Assembly: GCF_902460415.1 (NCBI RefSeq) | Contig: NZ_CABPTY010000001.1 | Span: forward strand, 242,655-306,654 | Source of the DNA: Campylobacter_A concisus_Y | GTDB taxonomy: Bacteria > Campylobacterota > Campylobacteria > Campylobacterales > Campylobacteraceae | Length of the DNA: 64,000 nucleotides | Direction: 5' to 3' | Shown here: one piece after another, positions 51,792-59,763 of the stretch | How positions within the stretch are numbered: position 1 is the first letter of the stretch | How the letters are laid out: each line of letters begins with the position of its first letter | Program-made: the position numbers and the translations under genes | Notes under the pieces: generated by a model | The model's database searches: none | Told to the model about the DNA's origin: nothing | Seen by the model: the letters and a program-made list of their open reading frames with translations, nothing else

Positions 51792-52499
51792 TTATTCGAT
51801 ATTTGTATAAACTGCTTGAACATCATCATCATCTTCTAGCTTATCAAGAAGTCTCTCAACCTCAAGCATTTGCTCTTCGCTTAGATTCACGGTTTGATTT
51901 GGCAAGTATTGAAGTGAAGCTTTTTTAACCACTAAATTTAGCTTTTCGATACCTTCATGAAGTGTGCCAAAATTTGCATAATCACCGTATACAAATAGCG
52001 TCTCATCGTCAGCCTCGATATCGCTTAGACCATAATCTATCAGCTCAAGCTCGATCTCTTCAATGTCTGCGCTTGGTTTTTCAAGCTCAAAAACGCTCTT
52101 TCTTGTAAACATAAAGCTAAGGCTGCCACTTGGTAAAATTTCTCCACCATTTTTGCTAAATATCGCTTTAACATTGGCAACCGTTCTTGTTGGATTGTCG
52201 GTCGCACACTCAACGATGATTTGCACGCCATGAGCTGCTTTGCCGTCATAAAAAATAGTCTTAATATCGGCGCTATCTTTGCCATTTGCTCTTTTTATAG
52301 CTGCATCGATGTTATCTTTTGGCATATTTTCAGCTTTTGCCGCTGCGATAGCTGCGCGAAGTTTAGGGTTCATATCCGGATCACATCCGCCATCTTTTGC
52401 CGCTACTGTTATAGCCTTTGCAAGTTTTGGAAATACCTTACTCATCTTATCCCATCTAGCTTCTTTTGCCGCTCTTCGGTACTCAAATGCTCGTCCCAT
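51792..52499 (-). CDS. yebC: YebC/PmpR family regulator
   Basis: 235 aa. MGRAFEYRRAAKEARWDKMS is close to the family's AGHSKW-type start, GGCDPDMNPKLRAAIAAAK near 38 and NMPKDNIDAAIKRA follow, and the C-terminal acidic end LEDDDDVQAVYTNI is typical. YebC proteins act as DNA-binding regulators or relieve ribosome stalling at prolines, depending on the subtype; which applies here cannot be told. AAGGAT precedes the ATG. Confidence 0.95.
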   Translation of the reverse strand: MGRAFEYRRAAKEARWDKMSKVFPKLAKAITVAAKDGGCDPDMNPKLRAAIAAAKAENMPKDNIDAAIKRANGKDSADIKTIFYDGKAAHGVQIIVECATDNPTRTVANVKAIFSKNGGEILPSGSLSFMFTRKSVFELEKPSADIEEIELELIDYGLSDIEADDETLFVYGDYANFGTLHEGIEKLNLVVKKASLQYLPNQTVNLSEEQMLEVERLLDKLEDDDDVQAVYTNIE

Positions 52500-52526
52500 A
52501 AATATCCTTAAATAAATTTTTTACGG

Positions 52527-52532
52527 ATTATA
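52527..52532 (-). promoter_or_regulatory. -10 box of yebC
   Basis: A perfect TATAAT on the minus strand, 28 nt before the yebC ATG. The implied leader of about 20 nt holds the AAGGAT site. Confidence 0.55.
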
Positions 52533-52636
52533 ACTAAAAAAATTTTATACTTTTTTAAAACATTTTTAGTTTGCCAGCCAAAGCGCCTAATTTGTAAATT
52601 TAAAAAAATATTTGGTAAAAATTTAAGCTAAAGGCA

Positions 52637-52642
52637 TATAAT
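52637..52642 (+). promoter_or_regulatory. -10 box placed for a leaderless GNAT-copZ-copA transcript
   Basis: A perfect TATAAT ends 6 nt before the ATG of the GNAT gene. With usual spacing the first transcribed base is the A of that ATG, leaving no room for a ribosome site. Confidence 0.55.
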
Positions 52643-52648
52643 CAAGCC

Positions 52649-53203
52649 ATGATAAAAAATGCTCAAAAACAAGATGCAAAAATCTGCATAAAACTACTAA
52701 ATTTAGCGATGGAAGATATCGCCTACAAGCTAAGTGGTTACGATGATCCTATTAAAAGTAATGAAATTTTAGAAATTTTTTTCAAAAGTGAGACAAATAG
52801 ACTAAGCTATAAAAATGTCTTTGTTTATAAACATAATGAGGAAATTATCGCAGCGATGTGTGCTTACTTTGGTGGCGATGCAGCAATGCTTGATAGAGAA
52901 ATTTCACAGCATCTAAAAGCTCTTGGCAAAGATGACAAGGTAGAAAAAGAGTGTTTTGATGATGAGTTTTATATAGATAGTATCGCTGTTGATGAAAATT
53001 TTAGAGGCCAAGGGCTTGCAAAAGAGCTCATAAGGTATTCGTTTGTCAAGGCAAAAGAGCTAGGGCATAAAAAGGTTTCATTAATAGTAGATACAAATAA
53101 GCCAAAAGTTCGTAAATTTTACGAGAGTTTGGGCTTTAAATTTAATGTCAAGAAAATTGTAAATTTACACGAATACGACCACATGATAAAGGAGATAATA
53201 TGA
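52649..53203 (+). CDS. GNAT family N-acetyltransferase
   Basis: 184 aa. The start IKNAQKQDAKICIKLLN is the first strand and helix of the GNAT fold. The acetyl-CoA site is IAVDENFRGQGLAKELI near 111 (R/Q-x-x-G-x-G/A) and NKPKVRKFYESLGFKF near 150. The acceptor substrate is unknown. Its stop overlaps the copZ ATG, so it heads a copper-linked operon. No Shine-Dalgarno sequence precedes the ATG. Confidence 0.9.
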   Translation: MIKNAQKQDAKICIKLLNLAMEDIAYKLSGYDDPIKSNEILEIFFKSETNRLSYKNVFVYKHNEEIIAAMCAYFGGDAAMLDREISQHLKALGKDDKVEKECFDDEFYIDSIAVDENFRGQGLAKELIRYSFVKAKELGHKKVSLIVDTNKPKVRKFYESLGFKFNVKKIVNLHEYDHMIKEII

Positions 53204-53403
53204 AAACATTTGAAGTAAATAATATCCACTGCCAAAACTGCGCAAACACTATAAAAAACGCACTTGAAGATGACTTTGGCAAGATAGAAGTTGATCTTAG
53301 CAAAGAGCCAAGACAAGTTAGGGTTGATCTTAAAGATAGTGAAGTTGAAAAATTTAAATCTGAAATGGCTGATCTTGGATTTGACGTTATAAAGGAGCTT
53401 TGA
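53200..53403 (+). CDS. copZ: Copper chaperone CopZ-like (HMA domain)
   Basis: 67 aa, one HMA domain. The metal site is IHCQNCANT (C11 and C14), with His in place of the more usual Met before the first Cys. It would carry Cu+ to the CopA N-terminal domain. It overlaps the GNAT stop and lies 1 nt before copA, with AAGGAG upstream of both starts. Confidence 0.92.
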   Translation: MKTFEVNNIHCQNCANTIKNALEDDFGKIEVDLSKEPRQVRVDLKDSEVEKFKSEMADLGFDVIKEL

Positions 53404-53404
53404 T

Positions 53405-55582
53405 ATGCCTTTAAAAGTCAAGCTAAATATAGCGGGAATGAGCTGCGTAAATTGCTCAAACGCTATCGAGAAAGTTTCTAAAAAGATAGATGGGGTGCTT
53501 GAAGCAAATGTAAATTTTGCAAATGCAAGCGGCGAATTTGTCCTAAAAGACGCTAGCGTGCGTGAAGTTTTAGAGCAAAAGATAAAAAAGCTTGGCTACT
53601 TTGTGGCGACAAATATTGATGAATTCGAAGCCAAAAGAGACGAGCATATAACTGCGATCAGAAATAAATTTATATTTGCATTTCTAGCGAGCATGGTCAT
53701 CATGGCGCTTGAGATGTTTGTAAGGCCTAGCGTGGTTGTAAATTTAGCCATTTTAGCGCTTGGCTTTTTGGTGCTAGCTTTTAGTGGCAAAGACTTCTTT
53801 GCTCACGCCATAGAGGCTGTTAAAAACAAAAACTACGATATGAACGTGCTTGTAGCTCTTGGAAGCGGCAGTGCATTTTTATACTCGCTTTTTGTTGTGA
53901 TCTTTTCAGATTTCATCCCAGATGATCTAAAAAATGTCTATGTCTCGGGCGCAGCGATGATAATAGCCTTTGTTTTGCTAGGTAAGTATCTTGAAGAGCG
54001 CTCAAAGGCAAAGGCAGGCGACTACCTAAAGACGCTACTTAAAATTTCGCCAAAGACCGCCTTTTTGGTCATGCCAGATGGACATAGTAAAGAGGTAAAT
54101 GTAAATGAGCTAAAAGTAGGCGACATCGTCATCGTAAAAAATGGTTACAACATCCCAAGTGATGGCGTGATAGTTCAAGGTGGCGCTGAGATAGATGCTT
54201 CTATGCTTACAGGAGAGAGCTTGCCAGTTTATAAAGAGGTGGGAGATGGCGTATTTGCCGGCACTCTAAACACAAATGGCTACATAAGCGTCAAGGTGAC
54301 AAAGAGTTCTTTTGAAAGCTTGCTATCTCAAATTTTAAGCTTATTAAGCGACGCTAGCTCTAAAAAGATGCCTATCGGACGGCTGGCTGACAAGATAGCA
54401 AACATCTTTGTGCCAAGTGTGGTGGCGATCTCAGTTCTTACATTTTTAATATGGATAATTTTTAGTGGAAATTTCGCCTATGCGATCTCTAGCGCGATCT
54501 GCGTGCTTATCATCTCATGCCCATGCGCACTAGGACTTGCCACGCCAATAGCAATAGTAAGCGCGCTTGCACGTGGTGCAAAAGCTGGAATTTTAGTAAA
54601 AAATCCAGAAGTTTTAGAGCTAATAAAAGATGCTAAATTCGTAGCATTTGACAAAACAGGCACACTTAGTAAAGGACAAATCAGCGTCAAAAGCTCAAAT
54701 TTAAGCGAGCAAGATTTAGCTCTTATCGCTTCTGCTGAAAATTTAAGTGAGCATCTCATCTCAAAAGCTATCGTTAGATATGCAAAGCAAAAATGTATAG
54801 ATTTACAAAAGCTAAATGGAAAATTTCAAAATGTTGTCGGGCAAGGCATCATCTATGAGGATGAGAATAATCAGATAATAATCGGAAACGAAAAGCTGCT
54901 TTTGGCAAATGAAGTAAGTTTAAATCCGGATGAAAGTAACGCTATAAAAGAGGCTGCAAATGATGGAAGCGGCGTCATACTTTGTGCGCTAAATCAAAAA
55001 TTTAGCGGCTTTTTAACGCTAAGTGATGAGCTAAAAAATGAAGCAAATGACGTTATAAACGAGCTTTCAAGGCTAAATTTACAAAGCGTGATCCTCTCAG
55101 GTGATGATAAAAAAGTAGTGGCAAATATCGCTAGCAAGCTAAATGTGAGCGAATATTATGCAAATATGCTGCCTGAGGACAAATTTAACAAGGTAAAAGA
55201 GCTCATGAGCCGAGGTGGCGTGATCTTTGTAGGGGACGGCATAAACGACTCACCATCACTTAAAGAAGCAAGTATTGGTATCGCTATGAACTCGGGCTCA
55301 GATATAGCAAAAGGCGCTGGAGATATAGTGCTTATTAAAAATGATTTGCGTGGAGTGACTGGACTAGTTAGATTAGCAAATGCTACTATGGCAAACATAA
55401 AAGAAAATTTATTTTGGGCGTTTATGTATAACGCGATTTGTATCCCGGTGGCTGCAGGCGTGCTCTACCCTGTCTTTGGGCTACTTTTAAGCCCAGTTTA
55501 TGGCTCAATGGCGATGTGTCTTAGTTCTGTTACTGTCGTTTTAAATGCACTTAGACTTAGATATCTACGACTTAAGGATTAA
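53405..55582 (+). CDS. copA: Copper-exporting P1B-type ATPase CopA
   Basis: 725 aa. One N-terminal HMA domain (GMSCVNCSN, C14 and C17), then eight membrane helices. The ion path has CPC at 372-374 and YN near 670; DKTGTL with the phosphorylated Asp near 416, TGES near 274 and GDGINDSPSL near 616 are all present. CPC with this helix layout is the Cu+ class. It expels copper to the periplasm. AAGGAG precedes the ATG. Confidence 0.97.
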   Translation: MPLKVKLNIAGMSCVNCSNAIEKVSKKIDGVLEANVNFANASGEFVLKDASVREVLEQKIKKLGYFVATNIDEFEAKRDEHITAIRNKFIFAFLASMVIMALEMFVRPSVVVNLAILALGFLVLAFSGKDFFAHAIEAVKNKNYDMNVLVALGSGSAFLYSLFVVIFSDFIPDDLKNVYVSGAAMIIAFVLLGKYLEERSKAKAGDYLKTLLKISPKTAFLVMPDGHSKEVNVNELKVGDIVIVKNGYNIPSDGVIVQGGAEIDASMLTGESLPVYKEVGDGVFAGTLNTNGYISVKVTKSSFESLLSQILSLLSDASSKKMPIGRLADKIANIFVPSVVAISVLTFLIWIIFSGNFAYAISSAICVLIISCPCALGLATPIAIVSALARGAKAGILVKNPEVLELIKDAKFVAFDKTGTLSKGQISVKSSNLSEQDLALIASAENLSEHLISKAIVRYAKQKCIDLQKLNGKFQNVVGQGIIYEDENNQIIIGNEKLLLANEVSLNPDESNAIKEAANDGSGVILCALNQKFSGFLTLSDELKNEANDVINELSRLNLQSVILSGDDKKVVANIASKLNVSEYYANMLPEDKFNKVKELMSRGGVIFVGDGINDSPSLKEASIGIAMNSGSDIAKGAGDIVLIKNDLRGVTGLVRLANATMANIKENLFWAFMYNAICIPVAAGVLYPVFGLLLSPVYGSMAMCLSSVTVVLNALRLRYLRLKD

Positions 55583-55585
55583 AAT

Positions 55586-56125
55586 TTGAAACTTGGAGAA
55601 CTTTATAGCGTTGTAGCGGCTGCGCTTGCTACAAATTTTAGTGGCATTTTGGATGTTTCATCTTTTATGCGTATCAAAAAGACAAATGCGTGGATAACGC
55701 AGACAAATAGTGAAGCAAATAAAAAAGGTAACGAGCTTTATGCCAAATTTATCAAAGATGAGAGTAGTGCGGCCTTGTGTGATGATTTTGTCATTTTAAA
55801 GTCAAAATTTGAGGCAAGTTACTATTTTTCGTCTGCAAAAGATGATCTAGCTCAATTTTATAAGGCTATAAATTTTCAGCCAAAGATGGGCGAGGTTGAT
55901 AGTATCTCAAATCAGCTAATTTTAATAGCAAATATTTTAAAAAGCGAAGCATCTAAGGAGTCTATGAGACTTCTTGCAGCTTTTAGTATCTCATTTTTCT
56001 TACCTTATGCTAAACAGCTTTCAAAAGATATCCAAAAAGACGCAACTAGTAATTTTTATAAATCAATGGGATATTTTTTAGAGGATTTTTGCCTAGTTTT
56101 AGAAACTATTATTGGCAAGGCTTAG
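55586..56125 (+). CDS. Probable TorD-family chaperone
   Basis: 179 aa from a TTG 3 nt after the copA stop. An all-helical, soluble protein. The C-terminal pattern SFFLPYAKQLSKDIQ...SNFYKSMGYFLEDFC resembles the TorD/DmsD pattern F-x2-H-L-x-P-W...F-Y-x2-L-x3-L-x2-F. TorD proteins guard molybdoenzymes before Tat export. The key D-H pair of classic members is not obvious, so this is a family-level guess. It is probably the last gene of the copper operon, which is an odd partner. Confidence 0.6.
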   Translation: MKLGELYSVVAAALATNFSGILDVSSFMRIKKTNAWITQTNSEANKKGNELYAKFIKDESSAALCDDFVILKSKFEASYYFSSAKDDLAQFYKAINFQPKMGEVDSISNQLILIANILKSEASKESMRLLAAFSISFFLPYAKQLSKDIQKDATSNFYKSMGYFLEDFCLVLETIIGKA

Positions 56126-56135
56126 TTTTAAGCCT
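56118..56135. terminator. Shared hairpin over convergent stop codons
   Basis: AGGCTTA and TAAGCCT (7 bp, 4-nt loop), with a possible extra GGC/GCC pair outside, include the stop codons of both convergent genes. It could act on both strands. Confidence 0.5.
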
Positions 56136-56517
56136 GTGCCATTTCTATCATTTGAGTTTTAATGCTTAAAATGTTATTTTGAATGGCTGACTGCTCTAAA
56201 TTTAAGTAATGAAGCATTTGCATAGAATTACGATCTTTTAGGCTTTGGATGCTTGAAATTTGATGTGAAATATCTAGCTTTTGCTCTTGTAATTTTTCTA
56301 AGTCTTTTTGTAACTGTATAGCACTTGCTTTATTAATAATTATAGGGGAAATTTTAGCATCCTCTCTTTGTTCTACATGTACTTCATTGCTTCTAACAAT
56401 ATCTTTTTTGTCATAGCCAGAAGATACTAGCATACTTGTTTTTGAGCTATTTGAAGAGATAGATGTATAGCCATCATGATAGAAAATATTTGAGTTCATA
56501 TTTGCGTCTATTTGCAT
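56128..56517 (-). CDS. Small Ser/Asn-rich coiled-coil protein, unknown
   Basis: 129 aa. A polar Ser/Asn-rich N-terminus (to about 40, starting MQIDANMNSN) is followed by a coiled coil from about 62 to the end (SAIQLQKDLEKLQEQKLDIS onward). No signal peptide, no cysteines, no known motif. A good SD (AGAGGAAAG) precedes the ATG. It lies alone between the copper operon and argH, with its own promoter-like box. I do not recognise it; a cytoplasmic or flagellum-related structural protein is possible. Confidence 0.75.
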   Translation of the reverse strand: MQIDANMNSNIFYHDGYTSISSNSSKTSMLVSSGYDKKDIVRSNEVHVEQREDAKISPIIINKASAIQLQKDLEKLQEQKLDISHQISSIQSLKDRNSMQMLHYLNLEQSAIQNNILSIKTQMIEMAQA

Positions 56518-56550
56518 ATCATCTTTCCTCTTATAGATTATTTTTATTTT

Positions 56551-56606
56551 AAACTATTTCAATAGAAAATTAAAATAGTTTTTAAAAAGTTATATTTTGA
56601 ATTATA
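56551..56606 (-). promoter_or_regulatory. Promoter and leader inverted repeat of the coiled-coil gene
   Basis: TATAAT on the minus strand at 56601-56606 implies a leader of about 77 nt. That leader holds a 9-bp inverted repeat, AAACTATTT (56551-56559) with AAATAGTTT (56573-56581), which could be an operator or an RNA hairpin. Confidence 0.4.
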
Positions 56607-56721
56607 TTTCTATATCCTTAAAGATAAATTATATTTATAACTTTTTTACAACTTTATAGTTAAAATACCCAGTTAAGTGCTATTTTGTTAAAATCACGCA
56701 AAACTAATCAAAGGTAAAGCT

Positions 56722-58134
56722 ATGAAAGAAGAGAAAACCGCACACAAAAAGATGTGGGAGGGCAGATTTAGCGAGGCTAGCTCGAAGCTACTTGAGGAAT
56801 TTAATGCTTCTATAAATTTTGATAAAAATCTTTTTGAAGAAGATATCGCCGGGAGTAAGGCGCACGCAAAGATGCTTGGAATTTGCGGAATTTTGAAAAA
56901 AGATGAGTCAGAGGCGATCATAAAGGGGCTTGATGAGGTTTTGGCTGAGATAAGAGCTGGTAAATTTACTTTTAAGATAGAGGATGAAGATATACACATG
57001 GCAGTTGAGAAGCGACTTAGCCAGATCATCGGCGCCGAGCTTGGAGGCAGACTGCACACAGCTAGAAGTAGAAATGACCAAGTTGCTCTTGATTTTAAAT
57101 TTTACGTATTGAAGAAAAATTTAGAAATTTCTTCATGTATAAAAGAGCTCATCGCCACGCTTACAAATTTGGCAAAAAACAACAAAGATACGCTAATGCC
57201 AGGCTACACACATCTTCAGCACGCTCAGCCAGTAAGTCTTAGCTATCACTTGCTAGCATATGCATTTATGTTTAAAAGAGATTTCGAGCGTTTTGTTAGC
57301 TCATATGAGCGAAACAACCTAAGTCCGCTTGGTTCAGCAGCCCTTGCAGGCACTCCTCATAAGATAGATAGAACTATCGTTGCAAGCGAGCTTGGCTTTG
57401 CAGGCTGCACGCAAAATGCGATGGATAGCGTGAGTGACCGTGATTTTACGCTGGAGATTTTATTTAACATTAGCGTTTTTATGACGCACGCTTCTAGGCT
57501 TTGCGAGGAGCTCATACTTTGGAGCTCTCAAGAATTTGGCTTTGTAAGCATCAGTGACGCTTATAGCACGGGCAGTTCCATAATGCCACAGAAGAAAAAT
57601 CCAGATGTAGCCGAACTCATACGCGGTAAAACTGGACGTGTAAATGGAAATTTAGTAGCGCTACTAACTACGATGAAGGGCCTGCCACTTGCTTATAATA
57701 AAGATATGCAAGAAGATAAAGAGGGCGTATTTGACAGCGTCTCGACCATTTTAAGCTCGGCTACCATCCTAAACGAGATGATAAAAACAGCTAAATTTAA
57801 CGAAAAAAACATGCTAAAAGCAACAAAAACTGGGCATCTAAGTGCCACCGATTTGGCGGATTATTTAGTGCGTGAAAAAAACATCCCATTTAGAACAGCA
57901 CATTTTATTACAGGTAAAGCTGTTGCAAAGGCTGAAAGTTTGGGACTTGACTTGAGTGAATTAAACGAAGAGCAGCTAAGAAGTGTGGATGAAAATTTAG
58001 ATGCAAATGCTACTAAATTTTTAGATCTTTATGCTTCCAAAGAGGCTCGCACCTCAAAAGGCGGCACGGCAAATAAAAGTATTGATGAGCAGATAGAAAT
58101 TTTAGATTACTGGCTTAAGAAAAAAGAGTTATAA
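56722..58134 (+). CDS. argH: Argininosuccinate lyase
   Basis: 470 aa. It splits argininosuccinate to arginine and fumarate. TARSRNDQVALDFK near 113, the His in YTHLQHAQPVSLS near 158, and the catalytic Ser loop STGSSIMPQKKNPDVAEL near 278 are all intact. MWEGRFSE near the start is family-typical. A TAAAAT box lies 28 nt before the ATG and AAAGG is the ribosome site. Confidence 0.97.
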   Translation: MKEEKTAHKKMWEGRFSEASSKLLEEFNASINFDKNLFEEDIAGSKAHAKMLGICGILKKDESEAIIKGLDEVLAEIRAGKFTFKIEDEDIHMAVEKRLSQIIGAELGGRLHTARSRNDQVALDFKFYVLKKNLEISSCIKELIATLTNLAKNNKDTLMPGYTHLQHAQPVSLSYHLLAYAFMFKRDFERFVSSYERNNLSPLGSAALAGTPHKIDRTIVASELGFAGCTQNAMDSVSDRDFTLEILFNISVFMTHASRLCEELILWSSQEFGFVSISDAYSTGSSIMPQKKNPDVAELIRGKTGRVNGNLVALLTTMKGLPLAYNKDMQEDKEGVFDSVSTILSSATILNEMIKTAKFNEKNMLKATKTGHLSATDLADYLVREKNIPFRTAHFITGKAVAKAESLGLDLSELNEEQLRSVDENLDANATKFLDLYASKEARTSKGGTANKSIDEQIEILDYWLKKKEL

Positions 58135-58168
58135 TTACGCAAAATATACAAATTTTAAAGGATGAAAA

Positions 58169-59251
58169 ATGTTTTTTGATGGTAAAAATAAAGAGCTTTC
58201 TAGTAAAAACGAAGCTTTACAAAGAGAAAACGAAGCTTTAAAGGCTGAAATTTTAGCACTTAAAAATGAGCTAAAAAACGTTAAAATTTGCGAACCAAAA
58301 GAACAAGCTAAGGATAAGCAAGAGGCTGTAAATTTATTGCTTTCAAGTTATCAAGATGGTATAAATTTCTTGCAATTAACAATGGAAGAAAATCTAAAAA
58401 TGCTTGAAAGTATAAACGGACTAAATGAAAAGACTTTCAAAGAGACAGGTGAACTCAAGTCGCAAACGGCTGAAATTTTAAACTCGATCGAGCAAGTAAG
58501 CCAGATGAGTAATGACCTTTCAAATGACGCATCTTCACTTGACGGAAGCGTAAATTCGATTGTTGAGATTATAAATCTCATTAAAGACATCTCAGATCAG
58601 ACAAATTTGCTAGCTCTAAATGCTGCTATCGAGGCGGCCCGTGCTGGTGAGCATGGACGAGGTTTTGCTGTCGTGGCAGATGAGGTTAGAAAGCTAGCCG
58701 AGCGCACTCAAAAAGCGACACTTGAAGTAGAAGTAAATATAAATGGCCTTAAGCAAAGTGCGAACACGATGATCGAAATGAGTGAGAATTTTTCAAAAAT
58801 TTCTGCAAATGCTATGAAAATTTTAGGTGGATTTGAAGGAAATATCTCAAGCGTAAACGCAAATACGCAAAATATCCTAAATCAGGCTTTAAATGTTACA
58901 AATGAAGTCTATGTAAGTAATGGAAAAATAGATCATATAAATATGAAGCTAAATGGATATAGAGGTGTGCTTTTAAATGAATTTAATAAAATTCAAGATG
59001 TTCATGAGTGTAGATTTGGCAAATGGTATGAAAAAGATGTGAAAAATACTCTTGTAAAAGATACCAAAATTCTCTCAAGTATCGCAGCTCATCATGAAAA
59101 TGTTCATCATGGACTAGAAAAAGCGATGGTTATTTTTGCTGATAAAGACAAAGGAAATCTACCTGGCGTTGAAATATTAAAAGATGTTGAAAACTCAAGT
59201 AAAGTAGGTTTTGAAGAGTTGCTTGAAGCTATTAAGTCTGCAAGAAAATAA
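58169..59251 (+). CDS. Soluble chemoreceptor with C-terminal zinc-binding (CZB) domain, TlpD-like
   Basis: 360 aa with no membrane helix. An N-terminal coiled coil (ENEALKAEILALKNELKNV) leads to the methyl-accepting core near 135-190, with the hairpin tip IEAARAGEHGRGFAVVADEV. The C-terminal CZB domain has HECRFGKWY (H279, C281) and HHENVHH (H309, H313), the 3His/1Cys zinc set. Helicobacter TlpD has this layout and senses oxidants and zinc; the same role here is inference. RBS AAAGGA. Confidence 0.93.
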   Translation: MFFDGKNKELSSKNEALQRENEALKAEILALKNELKNVKICEPKEQAKDKQEAVNLLLSSYQDGINFLQLTMEENLKMLESINGLNEKTFKETGELKSQTAEILNSIEQVSQMSNDLSNDASSLDGSVNSIVEIINLIKDISDQTNLLALNAAIEAARAGEHGRGFAVVADEVRKLAERTQKATLEVEVNINGLKQSANTMIEMSENFSKISANAMKILGGFEGNISSVNANTQNILNQALNVTNEVYVSNGKIDHINMKLNGYRGVLLNEFNKIQDVHECRFGKWYEKDVKNTLVKDTKILSSIAAHHENVHHGLEKAMVIFADKDKGNLPGVEILKDVENSSKVGFEELLEAIKSARK

Positions 59252-59283
59252 AATCTTAGACTCATGATTTGAGTCTAAGATTT
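59251..59283. terminator. Bidirectional terminator between chemoreceptor and HIT genes
   Basis: AAATCTTAGACTC and GAGTCTAAGATTT form a perfect 13-bp stem with a 7-nt loop. It starts at the last base of the chemoreceptor stop codon and ends 8 nt before the HIT stop on the other strand. Confidence 0.75.
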
Positions 59284-59291
59284 ATAAGTTA

Positions 59292-59645
59292 TTAAAATGT
59301 GCTTTGTGGATCAGCTACGCCTTCGCTCCAGCCAAGCTTAGCTCCGCCAAGCAGGTGAAAATGTAGATGCATAACTTCTTGACCGCCGTTTTCACCGCAG
59401 TTTGTTATAAGGCGATATCCGCTCTTATCAACGCCCATTAAGGTCGCCACTTCTTGGATAAATTTTGTCATTTCTCCCATTAAAACTGGATCCACCTCTT
59501 GGAAATTTTTATAGTGTTTTTTTGGGATGATTAGGATGTGGATCGGTGCTTTTGGGTTTATGTCGTTAAAAGCTAGAAATTTCTCGCTTTCAAGCACTTT
59601 GTTGCAAGGGATTTCACCAGCTACAATCTTTTCAAATATGGTCAT
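59292..59645 (-). CDS. HIT family nucleotide-binding protein (HinT-like)
   Basis: 117 aa. The HIT motif HLHFHLLGG near 93 carries the three His that act on adenosine phosphoramidates, and INPKAPIHILIIPKKHYKNF near 29 is the family core. A cytoplasmic purine nucleoside phosphoramidase is the likely activity; the cellular substrate is unknown. AAGGAG precedes the ATG. It lies divergent from pheS, as I recall in C. jejuni. Confidence 0.95.
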   Translation of the reverse strand: MTIFEKIVAGEIPCNKVLESEKFLAFNDINPKAPIHILIIPKKHYKNFQEVDPVLMGEMTKFIQEVATLMGVDKSGYRLITNCGENGGQEVMHLHFHLLGGAKLGWSEGVADPQSTF

Positions 59646-59763
59646 TTTAGCTCCTTTGAAATTTTGTAAAATTATATCAAAGTGTGCTTAAATTTCGTGC
59701 TCTTTATCTTGATTTTAACTCTTTTTATATAAAATCGACTCAAAAATTTATAAAGGCAAAAAA

